Origin: Aliiroseovarius sp. F20344
GTDB taxonomy: Bacteria > Pseudomonadota > Alphaproteobacteria > Rhodobacterales > Rhodobacteraceae
Direction of reading: 5' to 3'
Assembly: GCF_023016155.1 (NCBI RefSeq)
Contig: NZ_JALKBG010000008.1
Coordinates: 436,501-500,500, forward strand
DNA length: 64,000 nt
The notes under the pieces were generated by a model. That model did no database searches. It had not been told where the DNA came from and worked only from the letters and a program-made list of their open reading frames with translations. Position 1 is the stretch's first letter. Each line of letters starts with the position of its first letter. Below are positions 9,271-16,806 of the stretch, one piece after another. A program made the position numbers and the translations under genes.

Positions 9271-9345
9271 CGCGCATTTCTATTACTTTGAAAATCGAGC
9301 AAATGCCTTCGATATTAGGTTCATCAGTAACAAGAGGTGAAATCC

Positions 9346-9531
9346 ATGAATGAAACGTTTCTATCTGACACAGATCTTGCCGTTCGCTTCAGCGTCTCTC
9401 GCCAGACAGTGTGGCGGTGGCATCGATCGAACTCCGGTTTTCCGCGCGCTGTAAGCCTGTCGCCTGGATGCACCCGTTGGAAACTCTCAGAAATCGAGAT
9501 CTGGGAGAACAGGCTTGCTGAGGTCGCCTGA
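9346..9531 (+). CDS. AlpA/MerR-like helix-turn-helix regulator (excisionase-type)
   Basis: A 61-residue protein from ATG 9346 (AGAGGTG upstream; a GTG three codons earlier is less likely). It is nearly all one winged helix-turn-helix: LSDTDLAVRFSVSRQTVWRW, then NSGFPRAVSLSPGCTRWKLSE, the order seen in AlpA-family phage regulators, where the DNA-reading helix is followed by a beta wing. In P4-like elements such proteins switch on the integrase or act as excision factors. Its place between integrase and DUF3987 genes agrees with that role. Confidence 0.82.
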   Translation: MNETFLSDTDLAVRFSVSRQTVWRWHRSNSGFPRAVSLSPGCTRWKLSEIEIWENRLAEVA

Positions 9532-9655
9532 TGAAACTCAGTGGTTTGGTCGAGAGTTCGCCAGACCCCGTTTCCGCAAGCGAATAACTAGGCGGTTACT
9601 ATAAGAACAGGCTGAGCTCGGAGAGCTCAATTCCAAACACTATCGGAGAGAAATA

Positions 9656-11179
9656 ATGCAGGCTTCTAAGTCGAGCAAATGGGAAAGCTATGCCTTCAAA
9701 CAAAATGGGGAGGCTCCCACCCCATTGTTTGGAGAGTTGCGGGATGCCGAACCCATTCCAAGCCATGCGCTTGGTCCTTTCGCGAACCCAGTTCAAGCGA
9801 TTTCGACATTAACACAAGCGCCAGATGCGATCGCGATGCAAAGCATTCTGACGGTTGCGAGCGTGGCAACTCAAGCGATTGCAGATGTGGAATCGCTTCA
9901 AGGCGTCGTGCCGTTGAGCTGTTTCTTCTTAACGGTGGCCCAATCAGGCGAACGCAAGTCTGCTTGTGACTCTTTGGCGACGTCTGAAATCGATCGTATC
10001 GACAAAGAACGCGTGCGTGTGTTCCACCGTGAAATACGAGAACATGAAGCTGAAAAGCTTGAGTTTCAGAAACGCCGGCGTCGCTCAACACCAAGTGACT
10101 TTGATGTCATCGAAACCGATCACGACAAGGAGCGCGCGGATCTCCCTCCAGAACCACCTCTATTTCCGGCTATACGAATAAGCGATCCAACGATTGAAGG
10201 GCTTTTCCGCCAGCTGGAGAACGGAACTCCATCCGTAGCTGTAATGACTGACGAAGGGGGGCAATTCTTTGGTGGGCACAGTATGAAGCGGGAGAATGCC
10301 CTGAAGACAGCTGCGGGATTCTCTAAACTTTGGGATGGAGCACCTTTGAGCCGAAGCAGAGCATCAGCAGAACCCGTCTGGCTTTGTGGAAAACGCGTCT
10401 CACTTCATCTGATGATACAACCTGGTGTTGCTCAGCACGTGGTTGGCGATCCGACGATGAAAGATCAAGGATTGCTCTCGCGGGTGCTCATCGCTTGGCC
10501 GAACAGCAAGATTGGGTCGAGGATAATCTGTAAAGATACAGCACAGAGAGAACAGCAGGATCAGGCGCAAAGGCATTTGGAGCGTTTTAACACGCGCGTC
10601 GGAGGTCTCTTGCAGTTGGAAATGCCTTTACACCTAGGAACACGCTCAGAGCTTAACCCAAAGCATCTCAAGCTATCAGGCGAGGCCCGCGTGGCTCTGG
10701 AAGTGTTTTACAATCGAGTTGAGCGCGCTTCCGGTGCGGGCGGCGCCTTCGAATACTTGTCTGGGTTTGCGGCAAAGGTCCCCGAAATGGCAGCTCGTCT
10801 CGCTGGGATTCAGAGCGTTTTTGCTGACGAAGAGGCTGACGAGGTTTCCTTGCGTGTAATGGAGAACGGCATTGCCATCATGGAATGGTATCTGTCTGAG
10901 ATGCTTCGGATAACAGATACAGGGAGGCCTGATCAGAACCTATGCGACGCCGAAACCATTCGGTGTTGGCTCGAAGGCAATTGGGCTGAAGAGTTTATCG
11001 ATAAACGCACACTGATGAAGAAAGGACCAGGGCACTTACGCGATGGAAATACCTTGTCGCAATGCATTCAGAAGCTTGAAGCTCACGGCTGGTTGGTTCG
11101 AGGGAGTGGGACGCAAGTCATCGATGGGGCCAATAGCAAGACATTCTGGCACGTGGTGCGTAGGGCAGGTGCCAAGTGA
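9656..11179 (+). CDS. DUF3987-family protein (island replication/helicase-like)
   Basis: 507 residues matching the layout of the DUF3987 (YfjI-like) family found in integrative elements: a hydrophobic N-terminal part, a P-loop-like segment (TVAQSGERKSACDSL near residues 99-112), an Asp/Glu-rich motif VMTDEGGQFFGGHSM (residues 197-211) and a C-terminal winged-helix-like end. The P-loop is atypical (SGERKS instead of GxGKS), which is usual in this family. The role is thought to be primase/helicase-like replication of the element; I infer rather than see an activity. The start ATG 9656 has GGAGAG upstream. Confidence 0.75.
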   Translation: MQASKSSKWESYAFKQNGEAPTPLFGELRDAEPIPSHALGPFANPVQAISTLTQAPDAIAMQSILTVASVATQAIADVESLQGVVPLSCFFLTVAQSGERKSACDSLATSEIDRIDKERVRVFHREIREHEAEKLEFQKRRRRSTPSDFDVIETDHDKERADLPPEPPLFPAIRISDPTIEGLFRQLENGTPSVAVMTDEGGQFFGGHSMKRENALKTAAGFSKLWDGAPLSRSRASAEPVWLCGKRVSLHLMIQPGVAQHVVGDPTMKDQGLLSRVLIAWPNSKIGSRIICKDTAQREQQDQAQRHLERFNTRVGGLLQLEMPLHLGTRSELNPKHLKLSGEARVALEVFYNRVERASGAGGAFEYLSGFAAKVPEMAARLAGIQSVFADEEADEVSLRVMENGIAIMEWYLSEMLRITDTGRPDQNLCDAETIRCWLEGNWAEEFIDKRTLMKKGPGHLRDGNTLSQCIQKLEAHGWLVRGSGTQVIDGANSKTFWHVVRRAGAK

Positions 11180-11484
11180 CCAATCCAACGCACGAATTTA
11201 TCAGAGCTCTTTTTGAAAACGCGGAGGAGATCGTCACCCCTCGCGGGTCTCGCTCTATTGCGGCGTCGAAGCACACCAGTCAGCGATTTGATTTGCCGCA
11301 AATGCCGCAGTTGCCGCAGGCTCACTCTCTCGCAAAGGAACCTTTGCCATTGGAGGAGGATCTGTCGGAGGAGCGGGCGGCAATCATGGAGATTGATGGC
11401 GGACTGCCGCGCGCTTTGGCTGAGTTTCTTGCGGGAAAAACAAAGAATAACGGTTCGCTGTTACTCGATTGTGTAGTTGTTTAA
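11176..11484 (+). CDS. Small hypothetical protein coupled to the DUF3987 gene
   Basis: 102 residues. The GTG start overlaps the TGA of the upstream gene by three bases, a sign of translational coupling. The protein is acidic in its middle (PLEEDLSEERAAIMEI) and has a QMPQLPQA Gln/Pro stretch. No family recognised. It is probably part of the element's replication or maintenance module. Confidence 0.5.
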   Translation: MTNPTHEFIRALFENAEEIVTPRGSRSIAASKHTSQRFDLPQMPQLPQAHSLAKEPLPLEEDLSEERAAIMEIDGGLPRALAEFLAGKTKNNGSLLLDCVVV

Positions 11485-11645
11485 CGTTTGGAGGGGGCGG
11501 GATAGAGGTTTTGAATGTATTCGAGTAACGATTTCATTTGTACAGATGGCTTGCCGCTATTGGTTTAAGCAACAGAGGGTTGCCCTCGCGATGGTTAATA
11601 CCCATCGAGGCAACTATCCGCTGAAGAGCAAGGAGCGCATGCAAA

Positions 11646-12074
11646 TCAAGTCTGAGCATTCTGTTGAGTACTTTGTATCTGGCGCGAGATTAGGAAGGGT
11701 CGCCATTGGTCAGGGGTAAGCGCCCAACCATCTACACCAGAATGCTGCTCTTTATGTATTCCCATTTGCTTTGCTAAACCTGCGGCAAGCGCAGAGGTGA
11801 CGTATGAGTGGTTTCCATCGACGATTTGATATCCTTCTTTCACTAGATCTAAGCAAATCAGAACCGGCTTTGGGTGTCCCGTTTCGATGTTTTTTCGTAT
11901 TTGCTCCTTATCAAGGTCTCCAGACGATATGAGCTCTTCGACACGGCTGCTATCGATAGCGATCCTAGTGAGTTCTAAGTTGCTTTCAGCCCAACGTCGC
12001 ATGGTGTCCACATCAAGCCAGCGTTCGTTTCCATCGTCGTCTGTGTAAACGTAAACTTGGGTTTTTGTGCGCAT
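11646..12074 (-). CDS. ParB-like fold protein
   Basis: About 142 residues from ATG 12074, chosen over an in-frame start 8 codons upstream because AGGAAG precedes it by 7 nt. The central segment PVLICLDLVKEG then YQIVDGNHSYVTSALAAG resembles the ParB/Srx-like nuclease fold, in which a G-N-H-R/S box follows a strand ending in DG. Stand-alone ParB-like proteins in mobile elements may be nucleases, CTPases or modifiers; the C-terminal DNA-binding half of true ParB is absent. It is oriented against its neighbours and is probably its own unit. Confidence 0.5.
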   Translation of the reverse strand: MRTKTQVYVYTDDDGNERWLDVDTMRRWAESNLELTRIAIDSSRVEELISSGDLDKEQIRKNIETGHPKPVLICLDLVKEGYQIVDGNHSYVTSALAAGLAKQMGIHKEQHSGVDGWALTPDQWRPFLISRQIQSTQQNAQT

Positions 12075-12098
12075 CGAAAAACTTCCTGCTAACTTCAA

Positions 12099-12552
12099 CT
12101 ATGACCTTGCTTTCGTCTCTAGTGCCTTACACAACTATAGGAAGAATATGCAATAAATACTCGTCGTAGGGCTCGGGGTTTCTTGCAATTTGGAGAGAGG
12201 CATAGAGATCGTGCCCAACCTTGGCTTTATCGATGGCGCTGATTGAGTACTGAACTTATCAAGTTCAGTCGAAGGATCGTTTGGCGCAGTACGGCTGACG
12301 GCTGCCGCTGCTTTCTAGCGGGTCCTTCTGAGCGACCCTCTGCATGCGGGTATTTCGCGCCCCATGGTCTCCGTTTCTCATTGGATTAAATCCGGGTTGA
12401 GATTGAGGTTATTGTTGTTGTCTCTATCAAATGTGCCCCTTCTTTGTTTAGCGCTTTTCAGCGCTTGTGTGGGTGACAGCCTAATCAGTTGACATGGTGC
12501 AATTAGAAGCGGCTTTTCAAACCGGTACGATTAATGGTTAAAATTGATTTAA
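12099..12552. other. Gene-free stretch between ParB-like gene and small ORFs
   Basis: 454 bp with no ORF I can support. It contains one clear inverted repeat (listed separately) and otherwise no recognised promoter, RNA or repeat. Confidence 0.5.
12249..12269. promoter_or_regulatory. 9 bp inverted repeat, possible operator
   Basis: actgaactt (12249-12257) and aagttcagt (12261-12269) form a perfect inverted repeat around atc. There is no T tract. The shape fits a repressor site or a short RNA hairpin; the regulator is unknown. Confidence 0.35.
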
Positions 12553-12735
12553 GTGGTTCGAATTCAACAATTGGTAATTCAGGAAAGCACATTGGCATCT
12601 GAAGTTATTAGAGAGCTCCAAGCGAGTGATGATCCCGTGGCACGCGAGCTCGGGGAGGCGCTACTCAAATGGCAAGATGAAAAAGCGAGGCAAGGTTTGC
12701 CTAGATCGCTTGGATATGGACCTGTCACGGTTTGA
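12553..12735 (+). CDS. Small hypothetical protein whose end forms half of a long inverted repeat
   Basis: 60 residues from GTG 12553: a helical N-terminal half (LASEVIRELQASDDP) and a basic segment, ending GYGPVTV. No family recognised. The final codons lie inside the left arm of the 31 bp inverted repeat at 12717-12796, so the natural C-terminus may have been changed by the event that made the repeat. No strong ribosome site is visible. Confidence 0.35.
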   Translation: MVRIQQLVIQESTLASEVIRELQASDDPVARELGEALLKWQDEKARQGLPRSLGYGPVTV

Positions 12736-12796
12736 TGCCGCTCCTTTCATAGCATTTACTGCACCAAAGGAGCGGCATCAAACCGTGACAGGTCCA
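12717..12796. repeat. 31 bp perfect inverted repeat with 18 nt spacer
   Basis: Arms 12717-12747 and 12766-12796 are exact reverse complements around 18 nt. As RNA this would be an unusually stable hairpin. No T tract follows, so it is not a standard intrinsic terminator. The left arm contains the stop region of the ORF at 12553. It may be an inverted duplication at a rearrangement junction, the remnant of a palindromic element or a structured RNA. Confidence 0.8.
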
Positions 12797-12827
12797 GTAG
12801 GAAGCGAATACCGAAAGAGAGACAAAA

Positions 12828-12935
12828 ATGGATCAGCCAGGCCCGATCCCGTTCACGCAGAGCTGGCTAGAGGTTGGAGTGTCCTTTAGCCGAAATCTGG
12901 AAAAGGATGATGGCACAATGATCAGCCCCACCTGA
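12828..12935 (+). CDS. Possible 35-residue ORF after the inverted repeat
   Basis: ATG 12828 with GAGAG upstream; the product begins MDQPGPIPFTQSWLEVG. It overlaps a longer ORF on the other strand, and only one of them is likely to be real. It could be the start of a gene that has since decayed. Confidence 0.2.
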   Translation: MDQPGPIPFTQSWLEVGVSFSRNLEKDDGTMISPT

Positions 12936-13178
12936 GTGGAACTGTTTGACTGTTTGACGAATAACTGGCCCCTGCTCTAGTGGATCGATGGTTTCCGGGG
13001 GGAGCGGGCGCCAATCCAGAACAAAGTATCGTCGATTGGAGATACAGTGTCTCGTCCATTCTTCGATGTTGACCATGGCTTTATACAAAGGAGTACGCCC
13101 GCATCTTAGGAATTGGTGATCAAGATTTAGAGCAGATATACTTCCGATTTCAAAATATTGAAGGCAGCATTCCCTCAA
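12867..13178 (-). CDS. Hypothetical protein
   Basis: Up to 103 residues; a second possible start at 13076 gives about 69 residues beginning MVNIEEWTRH. The segment NRRYFVLDWRPLPPETIDP has a protein-like composition but no recognised family. It faces the same way as the TIR-NTPase gene and lies beyond its 3' end. Confidence 0.3.
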   Translation of the reverse strand: MRECCLQYFEIGSISALNLDHQFLRCGRTPLYKAMVNIEEWTRHCISNRRYFVLDWRPLPPETIDPLEQGPVIRQTVKQFHSGGADHCAIILFQISAKGHSNL

Positions 13179-13301
13179 GACATCATGATAGAACTTCCCG
13201 AATGCGATGAGTTTCTAAAGGACATGCTGGCGGTCAATGAGGCGTTAATCTCCAATGCCACGCAATGGATGAGGATTGTGTACGGAGAGCAAGACTATTA
13301 A
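13131..13301 (+). pseudogene. Possible gene tail (no good start)
   Basis: The frame is open from the TAG at 13128 to a TAA at 13299-13301 and contains protein-like sequence (ELPECDEFLKDMLAVNEALI). The only starts are a TTG at 13158 and an ATG within the segment. It ends overlapping the stop of the convergent TIR-NTPase gene. It looks like the 3' remnant of a lost gene. Confidence 0.25.
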
Positions 13302-15286
13302 TTGCCCTTTCTCCATTTCATACTATGTTTTCTAATTGCATGTCCGATTTTTATAAGGCTTGACGGCTCGTAATCTTCAATTTCGGGTGTCGATTTCCCG
13401 TTCATTAATGCGCCAAGTCTTTCCCTTTCTACTCCATCAAACAAGAAAGGTAGCAGCGTTTTCTGCTCGCCGTTAAGCTGCTCAACGTGCATCGCTTCAA
13501 ACTCGGACATACACCATGGGGAGCTCAAGTAATTCTCGGTAATTAATGAAATCATGAAATCAGACCATTCAATACCTCTACTTATCTCGCCATTGATGGA
13601 ATCACCGCCTTCTATCTCATGATCGTCGATCCAATACTCATGACGAATGCCCTCTTTTCCCAACACAAGTGATACGGAAGAAATGACTGCGTCCCGAAGC
13701 TCTCGATCTTTCCTTGAATACGACACAAAAAGCTTCACCGTACGTCTAGATATTTCGGCGTCCCAGCTTGCTGGCCAGTCAGCTCCGTCGGAAACAATAA
13801 CTGAAGGCTCAACATCCAATCGGTATGTATTTGATAGGAATGCTTCAAACGATGGGTGAAGCAGGAAGTATTTTGACCTCGGCAGGCATCCCTCCAAGCG
13901 CCAATCAAACTCGAGTGGGCTTTTGAAATGCTGGATGATGTCTCCGTCGGTATCCCTCTTCAAAACTCCAAGAAGACCGAGGTTGTAGAGCTCGCAAAAT
14001 GGGTGCGCGGCACTCCCATCGAACTCTAAAGTATCAGAAATTCGTTTCAACTCGTTCAAACTTAGAATATTTCCATGAATCAGCGAAAAGAAACGGGCTC
14101 GACGCTCCTTGGAATCTAGAAACCGCAGAAAGTGCGCCATTTCTGACTCGATCTTGGTCTCCGCAATAGTACCCGACTTAAGATTAACTTCCTTTCTTAG
14201 GAGTTTTTCATATTTGTCAGGAGCAAGAGAGCGATCGCATTCTGAAGAAACACTACTCATCAAATTCAATAAGGATCTGGGCGTCCCCAAGCTGTGCCTG
14301 AAAAGGTATTCGAAAGCTTGCTCTTCGAGATATTCTCCCGTCGCTTCGCAAACTCCAAAGTTTCTTACAACACCTTTCTTCGCGGTGCCAAGAAATCCAT
14401 CCAAATTCGCAACGCCTTCATAATGATGCGCAAGATGGTTGATGAGGCCTTTCAACTCCTGCTTGGAGTATTCAAGGCGCGTACTAAACGATTCAATAAC
14501 TTGCTTGTTCTCGTGCTCGAAATGGTTCCATGCCTCTTGCCGAATGGATGTAAAGACACGAATATGGTTGCAGTTCACGAAAATATTGTAGGCTGCAATC
14601 GCCAACCCAGTTTGACCATTGACCCATAGATCGATCTCTCCGATTAGGGTATCAGACAGAGTTTGGTCAAAGCTGTCGATGAAAACGTAGACCGCGGAAG
14701 AAACATAGTTACTATAGAGTTGCAGAACCAAGTTCTGGACTACACTCATAAGGCGTTGCCTCGGTGTGCTTTCGAGGCTCAATAGGCAGTTCAGAATGAA
14801 TGTTGGGTTTGCAAGCTTGGGGTTTTCACCTTCAAGTCTTTGGAAAATCAACTCGGAAACTTCATTGGGGATGTCCTCATTGTCTGCGATGTCTACCAAC
14901 CTGAGCACATAATCGCTCCGTTCGTTCTCCACCGATTGATCTATGTTTATTAGAACTGACAGTGCGATTGAGATCTCCCAAAGGATGGCCCAATCAACCT
15001 GTTTAATCTGACCCCAGAACTTTGGACCCTTATTCATTGGGAGGGTACTTTGTCGATCAACATCGCTTCCTGAAGATCTCGGAATAAAAACCGCAGATCG
15101 ACCTTTTGCAGAGTTGGAAAGTTCTGCCCTCTTCTTTCGCAATAGATGGGTTTTACCCATTCCTTTCGAGCTTAAAAGAAGCAGCTTTCGCTCACTTCCC
15201 AAATACTCGTTTACTTTTGGAGAATGGTATAGATTGTTCTCTGATATCTCTCTGAGTTGCTCTCCGGAAAAAATCCATTTTTGCAT
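13298..15286 (-). CDS. P-loop NTPase with C-terminal TIR domain
   Basis: About 662 residues from ATG 15286 (GGTGGA upstream); the frame extends to 15388 but that part looks non-coding. Residues ~35-50 hold a Walker A (LLLLSSKGMGKTHLL), and a Walker B-like strand is in VYVFIDSFDQTL near residue 200. The fold resembles STAND-like or Sll1717-type NTPases. The last ~150 residues are a TIR domain (KLFVSYSRKD, WIDDHEIEGGDSI) with the catalytic-type Glu in SPWCMSEFEAM. TIR domains of this type usually cleave NAD+ once the NTPase oligomerises. This arrangement suggests a self-contained abortive-infection protein, with the middle region as sensor. It stands alone on the minus strand. Confidence 0.85.
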   Translation of the reverse strand: MQKWIFSGEQLREISENNLYHSPKVNEYLGSERKLLLLSSKGMGKTHLLRKKRAELSNSAKGRSAVFIPRSSGSDVDRQSTLPMNKGPKFWGQIKQVDWAILWEISIALSVLINIDQSVENERSDYVLRLVDIADNEDIPNEVSELIFQRLEGENPKLANPTFILNCLLSLESTPRQRLMSVVQNLVLQLYSNYVSSAVYVFIDSFDQTLSDTLIGEIDLWVNGQTGLAIAAYNIFVNCNHIRVFTSIRQEAWNHFEHENKQVIESFSTRLEYSKQELKGLINHLAHHYEGVANLDGFLGTAKKGVVRNFGVCEATGEYLEEQAFEYLFRHSLGTPRSLLNLMSSVSSECDRSLAPDKYEKLLRKEVNLKSGTIAETKIESEMAHFLRFLDSKERRARFFSLIHGNILSLNELKRISDTLEFDGSAAHPFCELYNLGLLGVLKRDTDGDIIQHFKSPLEFDWRLEGCLPRSKYFLLHPSFEAFLSNTYRLDVEPSVIVSDGADWPASWDAEISRRTVKLFVSYSRKDRELRDAVISSVSLVLGKEGIRHEYWIDDHEIEGGDSINGEISRGIEWSDFMISLITENYLSSPWCMSEFEAMHVEQLNGEQKTLLPFLFDGVERERLGALMNGKSTPEIEDYEPSSLIKIGHAIRKHSMKWRKGN

Positions 15287-15812
15287 TCTGTCCACCAATA
15301 AATTTTTGTCGTGTAAAGGTGCTGTGCCGGAATTGGAACCGCTGCCGTAAGGTATTGTGAAGGTGAACGAAAATGAACGATGGCGCAAGGTTAACAGGGA
15401 TTAGGTTCGGTTGGAGATACTGCAGTCGCTGTTTTGGGTGTTTCACAAGCGACGCACTACAACACAAAATCAACGAAACATCATAGCGTTCAATTAGACC
15501 AAGCCATTTTTGGGTCGGGATAATCTAACGACGGAAAGACGAACGCACCAAAGCAGCACCTAGAGTTCAAGCGCTGAACATCAACATCTCAGTATCCGGC
15601 TAAGGAATACATTGGGGACGCTGTGTCGCAGCAGAATTCTTTGTTGAAGGATTGATTTGGGTCGGCAAACAGCTTTGGTCATCTTGGGCGGAATGCTGCC
15701 CTTCGCCGCAATTGCGAGAGCAACTGGTCCGATCTCTGAATGCGGTCATTCAAAGTCTATAGACAAGTTCAGTAATCGACCTCAGAAGGCCGCGACCGCG
15801 GTCGGAATGTCC
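15287..15812. other. Non-coding or decayed stretch before the IS110 remnant
   Basis: 526 bp without a supportable gene, beyond a short in-frame upstream extension of the TIR-NTPase frame. No repeats or RNA genes recognised. It probably contains insertion-sequence debris next to the transposase fragment. Confidence 0.4.
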
Positions 15813-16230
15813 TTACTCTTGGTTGACTTCGTTCCACATCATCACACCAAGCGTCTTGCATCTCGGAGCAGGATCAGGTGATCGGTTGCTGGTACTGCTC
15901 TTGTTTGTCAACATTGCCCAGATGATCCGAGCTGATTTTTTCGCCTTCGCGACGGTGGCGAGACGGAAGGGCTTCTCGTCCAGTAACTTTGCTGTCCAGA
16001 TGTCGGCCTTCTCTGGCTTGTCCTTGGCCATCAGTGCACTCGCCGTCATCCCATTGATGAGCAGCCTTCTGATATATCGCTCAACCTTCTTGGTGATCCG
16101 TCCGAGACGATCTTTGCCTCCACTGGACGTGTTGAGCGGCGTTAGGCCCAGCCAAGCCGCCAAATCGCGTCCGATCTGGAACTGTTTGTATCGCCGATGG
16201 TGGCGACCATATTCTCCAAGGCCGCGCTTT
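15813..16230 (-). pseudogene. IS110-family transposase, 3' fragment with frameshift
   Basis: The minus strand encodes the C-terminal part of an IS110/IS116/IS902-type transposase: AAWLGLTPLNTSSGGKDRLG, ITKKVERYIRRLLI, WTAKLLDEKPFRLATVA, ARIIWAMLT. The frame shifts near 16178: upstream sequence continues in another frame as LENMVATIGDTNS, the normal continuation of this family. The N-terminal DEDD catalytic domain is missing. Only about 140 of the usual ~340 residues remain, so it cannot transpose. It marks an old insertion at the edge of the kinase/methyltransferase cargo. Confidence 0.8.
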
Positions 16231-16455
16231 CGAGGCGCTGGGAGAAGCTCTACACACCGTTTTGCCGGCTAAGTGGCGGAAAGCCGTCAGCTCTGTTTAT
16301 GAAGCTGCTCGCCGCCAGCTATCAACTTTGGATGCTACCGAACAAAGTGCACCCAAGCTGTTTGGGGGGGGGCGATCAACCCAGTAGTAAGATCAATCCA
16401 AGCGAGTGAATCCTCTCTAAGCTATATTGTGTACTTTGATGGATTGTCTTAAACA

Positions 16456-16707
16456 ATGGTCATGGACAACCGAAAGTTGCCTTTGATCAACGGCATAGAG
16501 CACGCGGGGCAGGCTCTCAAGCAGCACAGGAAGGCAGTGGGCATGACGCAATTGGAAGTAGCGCGCCTGTCCAATGTTGCTCAGTCTTCGATATCTGACA
16601 TCGAGACGGGGGCAGTGACACCTAGTCTCGAGACATACTTAAGATTGCTAAATTGCCTCGATGCGGAACTGCGCATTTGCAGCAAGGTGGATACGGGGCT
16701 TTGTTGA
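16456..16707 (+). CDS. XRE-family helix-turn-helix regulator (HipB-like)
   Basis: 83 residues with one Cro/C1-type helix-turn-helix: ALKQHRKAVGMTQLEVARLS, SSISDIETGAVTPSLETYLR. The layout and length resemble HipB antitoxins, but no HipA kinase follows. Its stop is directly followed by a small ORF and then the GHKL/kinase-like gene with an ATGA overlap. It is therefore probably the autoregulator of the kinase/receiver/methyltransferase operon, like controller proteins of restriction systems. Confidence 0.82.
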   Translation: MVMDNRKLPLINGIEHAGQALKQHRKAVGMTQLEVARLSNVAQSSISDIETGAVTPSLETYLRLLNCLDAELRICSKVDTGLC

Positions 16708-16806
16708 ATGATTTATTTTAGCGACGTTCGGGCCAGTCTGGTGCTTTTGGGCGACTTGCAAACCCATTTGGCTCGGAATGATGAATTTGAGGGTCTAAAT
16801 AGATGA
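16708..16806 (+). CDS. 32-residue ORF linking the regulator and kinase-like genes
   Basis: ATG 16708 follows the TGA of the XRE gene without a gap, and its own TGA (16804-16806) overlaps the ATG of the next gene. The product begins MIYFSDVRASLVLLGDLQ. The double overlap argues for a translated coupling peptide or small subunit; no family recognised. It could also be a remnant of a longer partner gene. Confidence 0.45.
   Translation: MIYFSDVRASLVLLGDLQTHLARNDEFEGLNR

Noticed and set aside
12099-12552. Non-coding RNA or CRISPR in the gene-free stretch
   Set aside because: Only one short palindrome is visible; no repeats, promoter-terminator pair or known RNA fold.
16456-16806. HipBA toxin-antitoxin pair
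   Set aside because: The regulator resembles HipB, but the downstream small ORF does not look like HipA and is only 32 codons.
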